A stretch of DNA of 64,000 bases from JAKFEW01 sp036675505 (GTDB taxonomy: Bacteria > Cyanobacteriota > Sericytochromatia > S15B-MN24 > JAQBPE01). The notes under the pieces are model-generated. The model was not told the DNA's origin, made no database searches, and worked only from the letters and a program-made list of their open reading frames with translations. The position numbers and the translations under genes are program-made. The stretch is taken from the NCBI GenBank assembly GCA_036675505.1, contig JAKFEW010000092.1:1-64000 (forward strand), given 5' to 3'. Within the stretch, counting starts at the first letter, position 1. Every line of letters starts with the position of its first letter. Shown here piece by piece: positions 1 through 11,125 of this stretch.

Positions 1-141
1 GCGCCGCGGCGGCCCCTCGTCCGCGGGCCCGACCGCCAGCCGCGCGGCCGGCGCCGTGCCACGGGCGCCGGAGGCGACGCTGACGATCGCGAGCGCGAAC
101 GACGCGACGAGCACCACCTGGAAGAGTATCGACATAGACAT
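1..141 (-). CDS. Membrane-anchored or secreted protein, N-terminus only
   Basis: This is the first 47 codons of a gene that leaves the window on the left. It begins MSMSILFQVVLVASFALAIV, a short hydrophobic segment (residues about 5-23) typical of a signal anchor. The residues after it are Ala/Gly/Pro-rich. A strong GGAGGT site lies six bases before the ATG at 141. Nothing in this fragment identifies a function. Confidence 0.6.
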   Translation of the reverse strand, partial: MSMSILFQVVLVASFALAIVSVASGARGTAPAARLAVGPADEGPPRR

Positions 142-256
142 GGCACCACCTCCGAACGCCGGTCCTTGGCGTTCAGGTCCATCCTAGACGATTTGCGTTG
201 CAGCCTTGTGTTCCTTCGGTGGCGCCGGGATTGCGGCTGCGGCCAGGTTCAGAAGA

Positions 257-745
257 TCAGAAGAGTCGCGTGGCCGTGTAAATGAGCTTCGGATCCGCGT
301 TCGCGCCGTTGGATAACGTGACGGTCGCGCCATCCTCGCCGATCGAGCCCGTGAAGCGGAGCGGCAGGGGCGTGTTCGAGTCGTTTACGAGCGTGAAATC
401 GAGGTTGCCGCCGTCGTTCTTGCCGTTGAGCTTGTTGGGGCCGCCACCGGTCCAATCCATCTCGCCGAGGAGCGTGCCGTCCGCCTTCTGCTTGAGCGCG
501 AGGTGGCCCACCGCGCAGCAATACGAGTTGGCCTTGTCGGCCTCGATCAGCCAGTAGCCGGTGGCATCGCCCTTGCCACGCGGCGTCGGCACGGCGGCCG
601 GCACCGTCTTGGTGGCGGTGCCACCGGCGGTCTGCGCGTTCCCCGCCGGGACCCGGGGATCGAGCACCTGCGGCGCCTGCGCGCAGCCGAGGTACATGCC
701 GGCGAGGAGCGCGAGGGCCGTGACCGTGACATTGATAGGACGCAT
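257..745 (-). CDS. Small exported, possibly lipid-anchored hypothetical protein
   Basis: The protein has 162 residues and starts MRPINVTVTALALLAGMYLG followed by Cys. This is a signal peptide with an imperfect lipobox. The longest frame starts at 772, but an AAGGAGA site lies just upstream of the ATG at 745, so that start is preferred. After a Pro/Ala/Thr linker, the C-terminal ~100 residues look like a compact beta-rich domain (GYWLIE, GTLLGEMDW, LPLRFTGSI, VTLSNG). I do not recognise a family. It lies just upstream of the 1-141 gene on the same strand. Confidence 0.65.
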   Translation of the reverse strand: MRPINVTVTALALLAGMYLGCAQAPQVLDPRVPAGNAQTAGGTATKTVPAAVPTPRGKGDATGYWLIEADKANSYCCAVGHLALKQKADGTLLGEMDWTGGGPNKLNGKNDGGNLDFTLVNDSNTPLPLRFTGSIGEDGATVTLSNGANADPKLIYTATRLF

Positions 746-793
746 GGGGGGGTCTCCTTCTCGTTTCCCCATCCTACCCCGCTGGCAAGCGAC

Positions 794-1777
794 CTATGTG
801 CGGCCTTCGGCCAGCCAGCGCGCCACGTCCGGCGCGTGGTAGCTGATGATCAAATCCGCCCCCGCTCGCCGGATCCCGGTCATCGCCTCGAGCACCACGC
901 GCGGCTCGTCGATCCAGCCCTTCTCGGCCGCGGCCTTCACCATCGCGAACTCGCCCGAGACGTTGTAGGCCGCGAGCGGGAGGTTCGTTTGTTGGCGCAC
1001 CCGCCAGAGCACGTCGAGGTACGGCAGCGCCGGCTTCACCATCAGCATGTCGGCGCCCTCGGCCTCGTCGAGCGCGGCCTCCTTGAGGGCCTCGCGCGCG
1101 TTGGCCGGGTCCATCTGGTAGCTGCGGCGATCGCCGAAGGCCGGCGTGGACTCGGCGGCCTCGCGGAACGGGCCGTAGAAGCCTGAGGCGTACTTCACCG
1201 CGTAGCTCAAGATCGGCGTGTCGGCGTACCCCTCGGCGTCGAGAGCCGTGCGGATCGCCCGCACACGCCCATCCATCATGTCGGAAGGCGCCACCATGTC
1301 CGCGCCCGCGCGCGCGTGCGAAACGGCCGTGGTGGCCAGGATGTCGAGCGTCGGGTCGTTCAGCAGCCGCTCGCCCTCGAGCACGCCGCAATGGCCGTGC
1401 GACGTGTACTCGCACAGGCACACGTCGGTCATCACGAACATGTCGGGCACGGCCCGCTTGATCGCGGGGATCGCCGCTTGCACCGGGCCGTGCGGGTCGT
1501 GCGCGCTCGAGCCCACCTCGTCTTTCTCGGGCGGCAGCCCGAAGAGGATCACGGCGCGGATGCCGAGCGCGGCCAGCATCGTCACCTCGCGCTCGACCTC
1601 ATCGATCGAGAGCTGGAAGTTGCCGGGCATCGAGCCGATAGGGCGGCGCTGGCCGTGGCCCGGCACGATGAAGAGCGGGAACACGAAATCGGAAGCCGCG
1701 AGCGTGGTCTCGCGCACGAGCTCGCGCAGCACGGGCGTGGCGCGCAGGCGCCGCGGGCGGACGGACGGGAAGGCCAT
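794..1777 (-). CDS. hemB: Delta-aminolevulinic acid dehydratase (porphobilinogen synthase)
   Basis: This 327-residue protein has the usual full length for the family, which condenses two 5-aminolevulinate molecules to porphobilinogen in cytoplasmic tetrapyrrole synthesis. The two active-site lysines are K195 in SYAVKYASGFYG and K248 in MLMVKPALPYLD, the Schiff-base lysine. The cysteine cluster C120/C122/C130 in DVCLCEYTSHGHCG marks the zinc-binding type of active site rather than the Asp-rich magnesium type. The N-terminal PRRLR motif is present. It lies downstream of glmS on the same strand, separated by a hairpin terminator, so it probably has its own promoter. Confidence 0.97.
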   Translation of the reverse strand: MAFPSVRPRRLRATPVLRELVRETTLAASDFVFPLFIVPGHGQRRPIGSMPGNFQLSIDEVEREVTMLAALGIRAVILFGLPPEKDEVGSSAHDPHGPVQAAIPAIKRAVPDMFVMTDVCLCEYTSHGHCGVLEGERLLNDPTLDILATTAVSHARAGADMVAPSDMMDGRVRAIRTALDAEGYADTPILSYAVKYASGFYGPFREAAESTPAFGDRRSYQMDPANAREALKEAALDEAEGADMLMVKPALPYLDVLWRVRQQTNLPLAAYNVSGEFAMVKAAAEKGWIDEPRVVLEAMTGIRRAGADLIISYHAPDVARWLAEGRT

Positions 1778-1802
1778 GTCGCAGTCTCCAGGTGAAACGG
1801 GA

Positions 1803-1831
1803 ACGGGGCCCGGCTAGTCGCCGGGCCCCGT
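1803..1831 (-). terminator. Hairpin terminator after glmS
   Basis: A perfect 12-bp stem (1803-1814 with 1820-1831) closes a 5-base loop, four bases past the glmS stop. In the minus direction it is followed only by TTCCCGTTTC, so the U-tract is weak. Confidence 0.7.
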
Positions 1832-1835
1832 CAGT

Positions 1836-3665
1836 CTATTCCACGGTGACGGACTTCGCCAAGTTTCGCGGCTGGTCCACGTCGAGGCCGCGCAGGCGGG
1901 CGATGTGGTAACTGAGGAGTTGCAGCGGAATCACGTTGACCAGCGGCGAGAGCAGCGGGTCGACGTGCGGCACGTATACGACGTAATCGACATGCTCCTG
2001 GATCGCGATGTTGCCCTCGGTGGCGATCGCGATGACCAGGCCGTCGCGCGCCTTGACCTCCTGCACGTTCGAGAGCACCTTCTCGTAGTGCGGGCCGTCC
2101 GTCGCGACCGCCACCACCGGCATCTCGCTGGTGATGAGCGCGATCGGGCCGTGCTTCAGCTCGCCGGCGGCGTAGGCCTCGGCATGGATGTAGCTGATTT
2201 CCTTGAGCTTGAGCGCGCCTTCCAGGGCGGTCGGGTAGTTGATGCCGCGGCCGAGGAAGAGGAAGTCTCGGTAGCCCGTGAAGCGGCTCGCGAGCTCGCG
2301 GATGCCGCGGTCGTTCTCGAGGATGCGCGAGACCAGCGCGGGCACGCGCTTGAGCTCGAGCATCAGGCGCTTGGCCTCCTCCGCGGAAAGCTGGCCACGG
2401 CTGATCGCGAGGTGCAGCGCCAGCACCATGAAGCCCGTCACCATCGAGGTGTAGGCCTTGGTCGAGGCCACGGAGATCTCGGGGCCGGCGTGCAGGTACA
2501 GGTTGCCGTGCGCCTCGCGGGCGATCGCCGAGCCGATCACGTTCACCACGCCGAGCACGGTCGCGCCATGGCGCTTGGCCTCGCGCACGGCGGCGAGGGT
2601 GTCCGCCGTCTCGCCGGACTGCGTCACGGCCACGAACAGCGTGTCCTCGTCGATCACCGGGTCGCGGTAACGGAACTCGGAGGCCAGGTCGACCTCGACC
2701 GGCACGCGCGCGAGCTTCTCGATCAGGTACTTGCCGACCATGCCGGCGTAATAGGCCGTGCCGCACGCGACGATCGTGATGCGGCGGAACGAGGCCAGCG
2801 TGGCCGGCTCGATGCCGATGTCGTCGAGGAACAGGCGGCCCTCGCGCTCGTCGATCCGGCCGGCCATCGCGTTCGAGAGCGAGGTGGGCTGTTCATGGAT
2901 TTCCTTGAGCATGAAGTGCTCGAAGCCGGCCTTCTCGGCGGCGACCAGGTTCCAGTCGATGCGCGAGATCGAGAATGGCACCTGCTCCTGCTGCTCGTTG
3001 TAGACCTTGACCCCGTCGCGGCGGACCTCGGCGACCTGCCCCTCTTCGAGGTACACGATCTGCCGGGTGTGGTTGAGGATGGCCGGGATGTCCGAGGCGA
3101 GGTAGTTCTCGCCGTCGCCGATGCCCACGATCAGCGGGCTGCCCTTGCGCGCGCCCACCAGCAGGTCTTCGTTGCGGCGGTGCAGCACGGCGATCGCGTA
3201 GGTGCCCTCCACCCGCGTGAGCGCCTGGAACACGGCGGCGAGCAGATCGCCGTCGTAGAAGCTCGCGATCAGGTGGGCGAGGACCTCGGTGTCGGTGTCC
3301 GAGGCGAACTTCACGCCGGCACCGAGCAACTCGGCCTTGAGCGTGGCGAAGTTCTCGATGATGCCGTTGTGCACCACCACGAGCTCGCCCGACGCATCGG
3401 TGTGCGGGTGGGCGTTGAAGGTGGTGGGGCGGCCATGGGTGGCCCAGCGGGTATGGCCGATGCCGATCGAGCCGATCGGCGGCTGGGCGATCACCTGGGC
3501 TTCCAGGTTGCGCAGCTTGCCGACCTCACGGCGCAGATCGAGCGAGCCGTTGTCCGCGATCGCGATGCCCGCGGAGTCGTACCCGCGGTACTCGAGGCGC
3601 TTCAGGCCGTCGACGATGATGTCCGAGGCGCTCTGCGCGCCGATGTAACCGACAATGCCACACAT
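1836..3665 (-). CDS. glmS: Glutamine--fructose-6-phosphate aminotransferase (isomerizing)
   Basis: The protein has 609 residues, normal full length. It transfers the amide nitrogen of glutamine to fructose-6-phosphate to give glucosamine-6-phosphate, the first step to UDP-GlcNAc for peptidoglycan and LPS. It begins MCGIVGYIG, so Cys2 becomes the N-terminal nucleophile of the class II amidotransferase domain (about 1-220). RLEYRGYDSAGIA and GHTRWATHG are typical. Two SIS sugar-isomerase domains follow (for example ACGTAYYAGMVGKY and LGRGINYPTALEGALKLKE). The C-terminus DQPRNLAKSVTVE is the conserved tail that reaches both active sites. No strong SD site directly precedes the ATG. Confidence 0.98.
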   Translation of the reverse strand: MCGIVGYIGAQSASDIIVDGLKRLEYRGYDSAGIAIADNGSLDLRREVGKLRNLEAQVIAQPPIGSIGIGHTRWATHGRPTTFNAHPHTDASGELVVVHNGIIENFATLKAELLGAGVKFASDTDTEVLAHLIASFYDGDLLAAVFQALTRVEGTYAIAVLHRRNEDLLVGARKGSPLIVGIGDGENYLASDIPAILNHTRQIVYLEEGQVAEVRRDGVKVYNEQQEQVPFSISRIDWNLVAAEKAGFEHFMLKEIHEQPTSLSNAMAGRIDEREGRLFLDDIGIEPATLASFRRITIVACGTAYYAGMVGKYLIEKLARVPVEVDLASEFRYRDPVIDEDTLFVAVTQSGETADTLAAVREAKRHGATVLGVVNVIGSAIAREAHGNLYLHAGPEISVASTKAYTSMVTGFMVLALHLAISRGQLSAEEAKRLMLELKRVPALVSRILENDRGIRELASRFTGYRDFLFLGRGINYPTALEGALKLKEISYIHAEAYAAGELKHGPIALITSEMPVVAVATDGPHYEKVLSNVQEVKARDGLVIAIATEGNIAIQEHVDYVVYVPHVDPLLSPLVNVIPLQLLSYHIARLRGLDVDQPRNLAKSVTVE

Positions 3666-3669
3666 AAGG

Positions 3670-3735
3670 AAGCTGGTACTCCAAAATAGTCCAAAAACGG
3701 TCGGATGCCCGTGTATGCGGGCATGCTAGCATTTT
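3670..3735 (-). promoter_or_regulatory. Candidate glmS upstream regulatory segment
   Basis: This AT-richer stretch before glmS holds a 10-bp palindrome ATGCTAGCAT (3723-3732), which read on the minus strand gives an extended -10-like TGCTAGCAT. It also holds a 7-bp hairpin (3705-3711 with 3718-3724) and a direct repeat of TCCAAAA. It may be promoter plus leader, but the assignment is only by pattern. Confidence 0.25.
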
Positions 3736-3790
3736 CGGGGTGCTACCAACAACATAACCACGACGAAGAACCTTGTAACATGACAACCAT

Positions 3791-3812
3791 GGCCGACCCC
3801 GAAGGGCCGGCC
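3791..3812 (-). terminator. UUCG-tetraloop hairpin after the papain-like gene
   Basis: On the minus strand this folds as a 9-bp stem (one G-U pair) closed by C(UUCG)G, a very stable tetraloop. It sits 33 bases past the stop of the protease gene. There is no clear U-tract. Confidence 0.5.
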
Positions 3813-3844
3813 GGTGATTTGCGTCACAAGTGGGTGGTGAGGCG

Positions 3845-5350
3845 CTATTTGCCTTCCAAAATCTTGATGAAGTCGTCGATCAGGCCATCCAGCAACGACT
3901 CCAGGCTGCCGCCGTTCTTCTCGTCTTCCTCTGTATAGCCGTTGATCTCCTGGGTGGTGGGCAGCGGCTCGTCCTTGACGACCTGGTCGGCCGGCGGCGG
4001 ATCCTTCGGCGGCGGCGTGACCGAGAACTTCGCGTTGAAGGGGTTCTTGTAAGGCGTCGCGACGTGCGGGTGGAGCGCGTACTTGCGCGTCATCGCGTAG
4101 GAGACGTAGCAATAGCCGTTGTCGCCCCAGTCCGCGCTCCACGAGTTGCGCACGATGTACCAGCCGCCGCCCGGCGCCGAGCTGTCGCGCTGGTAGCCGA
4201 CGATCAGCACGGCGTGGTAGCCGTCGCTGTCCTTCGAGTCGCTGAACTCGGCGATGCGCCCATCTTCCGGATCGTCCCAATCCTTCCCGTTGACCGGGTA
4301 GCCGAGCTGGATCGGGTTGCCGCCCTGCAACGCGGCCTCGAAGCTGGCCTCGTCGTTCTTCACGCGGAAGTAGTAGGCGCCTTGCGCCACGATGCGCTCG
4401 CCGGCCTTGACCTTCGCCGCGGTGGCCGGGCCGAGGTTGAGATCGGCCATGGCGGCCCAGTCCGACCGCGCGCTCTGCTTTTCCAGGTCCTGGGCGTAGG
4501 GCGCGGCGGCCTCGGCGATGTAGCCCTGCTGCGGCGGAACGTACGGCGCGTCCTCGCTCACCTCACGGTTGCCCTCGAGCCGGAGCACCGGGTAGAACAT
4601 CGTCGAGATCGTGCCCTGGTCGTCCCAGAGCGCGTCCGCGTCGGTCTTTGACTTGATCACCACGTTGTAGAGCCAGTTCATCTGCTGGGGCGAGGCCGAC
4701 TTGATCGGCAGGCCGGCCTTCACGCCGTTCAAGTAGTCCATGTGGCCTGCGGTCGCGAACATCGCGCAGGTGGCGCGCTCGCCCTGGTTGCGGATCGGCG
4801 ACATCTGCGGCCGCAGGTCGACCTGGTCGGCGGCACTCAGGCGGTAACGGCGCGACTCATCGCTCGCCGTGAAGATCGGCGCGTTGTCCCACAACCACAG
4901 GTTGTTCTTCGCGTAGCGCAGCTCGGCCGAAGGCGACGCCAGCCCCATGCCCTTCGTCACGCTGGTCTCGCCCGACTTCACCTTGAACACGCCGGCGGTG
5001 TCGAGGATGCCGAAGGCGTTGCGGTACTGCGCGACGTTCACGTTGACTGTCGCGTTCCCCGGCTTGTCGGCCAGGTTGCCGATCTCGCTGCCGTTGGTCG
5101 CGGCCAGGGCCTTCACGACCAGGTCGAGCGACAGGGGCTGGCCGCTCGCGAGCGAGTTCAGGAAGACCGGGATCAGCTTGTCGGACAGCATCTTGGGCGG
5201 CGGCAGCAGCTGGCCGTCGAAGAGCTGGAGGCCGACGAGCGCGGCCGTGGCCAGGGTCTGGACGCCGCCCGGCAGCGGGCCACAGCCGCTCGCGACGGTG
5301 GCGGCCGCCACCAAGGGCAGGATCGCGTGATGGGGACGGAGTCGCTTCAT
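3845..5350 (-). CDS. Lipoprotein with papain-like (C1A family) cysteine peptidase domain
   Basis: The protein has 501 residues. A lipoprotein signal ends in VASGC (Cys23), so it should be anchored in an envelope membrane facing the periplasm or exterior. Residues about 24-170 are an N-terminal region of unknown role, which could be a propeptide. The C1A domain follows. Its oxyanion Gln189 and nucleophile Cys195 lie in RNQGERATCAMFA, its His379 in DGYHAVLIVGY, and its Asn402 in VRNSWSADWGDNGYCYVSY. All catalytic positions are present, so an active endopeptidase is expected. The C-terminal ~60 residues are Pro/Asp/Glu-rich. Its start faces alaS on the other strand. Confidence 0.9.
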   Translation of the reverse strand: MKRLRPHHAILPLVAAATVASGCGPLPGGVQTLATAALVGLQLFDGQLLPPPKMLSDKLIPVFLNSLASGQPLSLDLVVKALAATNGSEIGNLADKPGNATVNVNVAQYRNAFGILDTAGVFKVKSGETSVTKGMGLASPSAELRYAKNNLWLWDNAPIFTASDESRRYRLSAADQVDLRPQMSPIRNQGERATCAMFATAGHMDYLNGVKAGLPIKSASPQQMNWLYNVVIKSKTDADALWDDQGTISTMFYPVLRLEGNREVSEDAPYVPPQQGYIAEAAAPYAQDLEKQSARSDWAAMADLNLGPATAAKVKAGERIVAQGAYYFRVKNDEASFEAALQGGNPIQLGYPVNGKDWDDPEDGRIAEFSDSKDSDGYHAVLIVGYQRDSSAPGGGWYIVRNSWSADWGDNGYCYVSYAMTRKYALHPHVATPYKNPFNAKFSVTPPPKDPPPADQVVKDEPLPTTQEINGYTEEDEKNGGSLESLLDGLIDDFIKILEGK

Positions 5351-5439
5351 TTCGGGGGGGACCTCGCGGTTGTGAGCAGACAGGCGGCCGGTCGACGGCT
5401 CCGCTTATGTACCCAGCGGGGCGGTAGGGGCGTCGGTTC

Positions 5440-5448
5440 TGCTAAAAT
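5440..5448 (+). promoter_or_regulatory. Extended -10 promoter of alaS
   Basis: TGCTAAAAT matches an extended -10 (TGn followed by TAAAAT), about 75 bases before the alaS start. No good -35 is visible, as is usual for extended -10 promoters. A nearly identical box (TGCTAGAAT) precedes the glycosyltransferase at 16298. Confidence 0.5.
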
Positions 5449-5522
5449 GGACGGTCACTGGCCAGACGTCGCTCGGCCGCTTCCGGTTCCCAATTCCACA
5501 TCCCCGCCCAGAGGTCCCCGTC

Positions 5523-8191
<2,669 letters not shown>

Positions 8192-8195
<4 letters not shown>

Positions 8196-9448
8196 GCCTG
8201 CTCCTGCGGGGGGGCGCGGCGATCCAGCATCGCTGGCTCCCTTCGGTCGTCGCGCTGGTGATCGCCGCCCACGTCGCGGCGCCGGCCGCGGCTGCCCCGG
8301 CGGGTGCCGCACACCGCACGGCGGCATCGGCGGCCCAAGGGGCGAGCCCGGCCGCAGGCCCCACCGGCCCGGCCGCGATCAAGCCTGCGGGCACGCCCGC
8401 TCCCGCCCGCTCGCGCGAGCCGCTGCCGGTCAGGCAGCCGGGCGAGCTGCGGATCGCCGTCGACCCCACGTCGGGCGCGCCGTATTTCACGGCCGGCGTG
8501 AAGGGCAACGTGGGCTTCGAGGCCGACATGGCCGTGGCGATGGCCCGCAGACTCAGCCTCAAGCCGGTCTTCGTGCCGACGGCCTGGCGTGATCTGCGTT
8601 CGGCGCTGGCCGAAGGGCGGGCGGACGTCGCGATCAACGCCCTCGAGGTCAAGGACGACGCCGGCGTGCGCTTCACCTCGCCCTACTACGTGGCGTCGCA
8701 GGCGATCCTGGTGCGTGCCGGCGAGACGCGCATCTACGAGCTGCGCGACCTGGCCGGCAAGAAAGTCGCGACGACGCGCGGCTCGGTCGCGGCCGCGATC
8801 CTGCTGCGGATCCGACCCAAGCCGACCTCCGTGCTCGCCGACGATACGGAGTCGCCTTTCAAAGCGCTCACCAAGAAGTCCGCCGACGCGGTCCTGCTCG
8901 AGGCCGCCATGGTCCGGGCCTGGCTCAAGAAGGATCCCAAGGGCTACCGCCTCGCCGGGCGCCCCGTGCTGCCGCGGCCCTACGGCGCCGCCGTTCGGCG
9001 CTCCAACCCTCGGCTGCTTTCCGCGTTGGACCAGGCGCTCGGCGCGATGCGCAAGGACGGCGAACATGCGAGGATCCTGCGCTCGTATGGCCTGTGGGAC
9101 AGCCTGCAGGGCGTACGTGCACCGATCGCGCCGGCCGCCGGGCCGGTGCCCGTGGCGCCCGTGGCCAGGCCGGCGTCGGCCTCCACCCCGTCGCCCCCGC
9201 CTCGCCGCCAGCGCATCCGCAAGGGCATGCGGATCATGACCCCCGCGCCCGTACCCTACATGTCGGCCAGGCCGAGTGCGAGGCCCACCGCGCGGCCGAC
9301 CTCTCGCGCCATCTTACCGCCCCGGCCCGCCACGCCCCGCCCCGCCACGCTGCCGCCCGCCGCGCCGGCGACGCCTCCCCCTGCCGCGCCCCCCACGCCC
9401 CCCGCTCCGCCAGCGCCGCCCGCCGATCCGCCGGCCGGCACGCCCTGA
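8192..9448 (+). CDS. Family 3 solute-binding-like protein with Pro/Ala-rich tail
   Basis: The protein has 418 residues and begins at an ATGA overlap with the alaS stop, so the two are translationally coupled. An N-terminal hydrophobic segment (about 14-32) suggests export. Residues about 83-310 match the polar amino-acid binding fold (GELRIAVDPTSGAPYF, GFEADMAVAMARRL, WRDLRSALAEGRADVAINAL, VRFTSPYYVASQAILV, LRDLAGKKVATTRGS). No ABC permease or ATPase lies nearby, so its partner is unknown. It could be a sensor or scavenging protein rather than part of an importer. The last ~100 residues are almost only Pro, Ala, Arg and Ser and may be disordered or span the cell wall. Confidence 0.75.
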
Positions 9449-9459
9449 TCGATTGGCCC

Positions 9460-9966
9460 ATGAACACCAAGTATCCCCGCCTCATCCTCAACCAACAGCG
9501 CGCGATCGCGGTCATCCGCATCGGCATCGGCGCGTGGTTCCTCTATGCGGTCGCTGGCAAGCTCGACCCCGCCTGGGTCGCGAAGTTCCCCAAGGTGGTC
9601 GCCGATTTCGCGGGCTCGACGCCCGTGAAGTTCTACGCGGAGTTCCTGACCACGGTGGTCGCGCCCAGCGCCGACGCCTTCGCCGCCTTCGTGATCGTCA
9701 GCGAGATCGCCGTCGGGCTCGGCCTGGTGCTCGGCCTGTTCACAGCACCGCTCGCGCTCGCCGGCGCCTTCTTGAACCTGAACTTCCTGCTCGCCGGCGC
9801 CGGGGTCGGCACGGCGGCGATCGGCCTCAACCTCACCTTCATCGTGATCCAGGTGGCGCTGGCCTTCGCCTACGCGGGCACGACCTGGGGCCTCGATCGG
9901 CTCCTCGTGGGCAAGTTACCCTGGTGGTTCCAGGGCCTCATCCACTACGAATACCGCGAGTTCTAG
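9460..9966 (+). CDS. DoxX/DoxD-like four-helix membrane protein
   Basis: The protein has 168 residues. Its hydrophobic segments (about 16-34, 70-92, 94-112, 118-140) and the opening AVIRIGIGAWFLYAVAGKL resemble DoxX/TQO small-subunit proteins of the inner membrane. Those are linked to quinone or thiol redox work, but no specific substrate can be inferred. The ATG lies 11 bases after the preceding stop, so it is probably the third gene of the alaS unit. The longest frame starts further upstream, inside the previous gene, and was rejected. Confidence 0.75.
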   Translation: MNTKYPRLILNQQRAIAVIRIGIGAWFLYAVAGKLDPAWVAKFPKVVADFAGSTPVKFYAEFLTTVVAPSADAFAAFVIVSEIAVGLGLVLGLFTAPLALAGAFLNLNFLLAGAGVGTAAIGLNLTFIVIQVALAFAYAGTTWGLDRLLVGKLPWWFQGLIHYEYREF

Positions 9967-9978
9967 ACCGAAGGGGAT

Positions 9979-10470
9979 TCAGGCGTCCTGCGCCTTCTTG
10001 CGGCGGGCGATGCGGTCCTCGCGGCGCTGGCGCGCGTCGAGCTGGCGCTTCGTCTCCTCCGGGGTCTCGGGCAGCAGCGGCGGCACCGAGGACGGGCGGC
10101 CCAGGTCGTCGAGCGCGACGAAGGTCGCGTATGCCGTGGTGGTCTTGCGGCGCTCGCCGGTGATCGGGTTCTCGGAGAACACGTTCACGCCGATTTCCAT
10201 CGAACTCGAGAACGCCTCGTTGACCTGCGCCTCGAGCAGCACGAGGTGACCGAGCTTGATCGGGTGCAGGAAATGCAGCTCGTCGATCGACGCCGTGACC
10301 ACCGCCCGCCTGGCGTGGCGCGAGGCCGCGATCGTGGCCGCGAGGTCGACGAGCGCCATCACGCGGCCACCGAAGATGGTGCCATGCGGGTTGGTGTCGT
10401 TGGGCAGCACATGCTCGGCCATGTCGACGCGTGACTCACGCGGATGCTTACCGGGCAGGTTCTGGCTCAT
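9979..10470 (-). CDS. Hotdog-fold acyl-CoA thioesterase
   Basis: The protein has 163 residues. The start at 10470 has a GGAGG site seven bases upstream; the longer frame to 10578 was rejected. The hotdog signature of YciA/BACH-type thioesterases is clear: LPNDTNPHGTIFGGRVMALVD (Asn/His/Gly/Thr and the Asp of the active site), then ASIDELHFLHPIKLGHLVLL and TTTAYATFVALD. It should hydrolyse acyl-CoA to free acid and CoA in the cytoplasm; chain preference cannot be told. The C-terminal 25 residues are highly charged. It converges on the DoxX-like gene. Confidence 0.9.
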   Translation of the reverse strand: MSQNLPGKHPRESRVDMAEHVLPNDTNPHGTIFGGRVMALVDLAATIAASRHARRAVVTASIDELHFLHPIKLGHLVLLEAQVNEAFSSSMEIGVNVFSENPITGERRKTTTAYATFVALDDLGRPSSVPPLLPETPEETKRQLDARQRREDRIARRKKAQDA

Positions 10471-10576
10471 GAAGGCCTCCAGGAACGGGACGTCGGGGGA
10501 ACGGGCGAGCGATTGTAGCCGATCCGCACGATGGCGGAAAGCCTGAATGGCTTTAGGCTTGGGCGAGGAGCCCACC

Positions 10577-11122
10577 ATGACGACCGACGCGATCTTCGCA
10601 CGCCTCAGCCCCCTGGCCGCCTGGCTCGCCCAGGACGGCCGCTCTTACCTGTTCATCGGGCTCATGTCGCTGTTCCTGGCCGCCTTCGTCGTGACGACGG
10701 CGCGCCGAGCCGGGCCGAAGAGGGCCGCGAAGCCCGTATTTCTGGGCCCCCGGCGGCCACCCGGCCCAGGGCAGCCGGGCTGGCGCTCGGAGGCCGAAGT
10801 CGCCAGCGCCCTGCTCCATTCCGGCCACACGCTGGAGGCGGTGCAGGCGTACCGCCGCCTGTTGACGCTCGACCCCGCGGATCCGGACGCGCTCTACAAC
10901 CTGGGCCATGCCTACTTCCGCATGCGCCTCTACAACCAGGCCCGCGCGTGTTGGCGCGCCGTGCGCCGCATCGAGCCGGACGCCGAGGACGCGCTCGCGA
11001 ACCTCCGGCTGATCGCCCGGCTGCTCAAGGCCGAAGGCGCATCCCCGCACCCGAGCCGGGCCAGCGAACGGTTTCGCGCCCTCACCGGCGGCAAGGGCGC
11101 GTCCGATTCGCGAAAGGCGTGA
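10577..11122 (+). CDS. Membrane-anchored TPR protein
   Basis: The protein has 181 residues. The start at ATG 10577 has GAGGAG seven bases upstream; the frame to 10547 has no such site. One transmembrane helix (about 23-41, SYLFIGLMSLFLAAFVVT) is followed by a basic Pro-rich linker. Two or three TPR-like helical pairs then occupy residues about 72-150 (ALLHSGHTLEAVQAYRRLL, DALYNLGHAYFRMRLYNQAR). It is probably a cytoplasmic protein-interaction scaffold at the inner membrane. Its end is three bases from that of the LysM gene on the other strand. Confidence 0.75.
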   Translation: MTTDAIFARLSPLAAWLAQDGRSYLFIGLMSLFLAAFVVTTARRAGPKRAAKPVFLGPRRPPGPGQPGWRSEAEVASALLHSGHTLEAVQAYRRLLTLDPADPDALYNLGHAYFRMRLYNQARACWRAVRRIEPDAEDALANLRLIARLLKAEGASPHPSRASERFRALTGGKGASDSRKA

Positions 11123-11125
11123 GGC

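Noticed and set aside
1905..3689. 594-codon open frame antisense to glmS
   Set aside because: Shadow of glmS; no recognisable domain.
3666..3840. glmS ribozyme upstream of glmS
   Set aside because: I could not find the ribozyme core; only a short hairpin and a palindrome are present.
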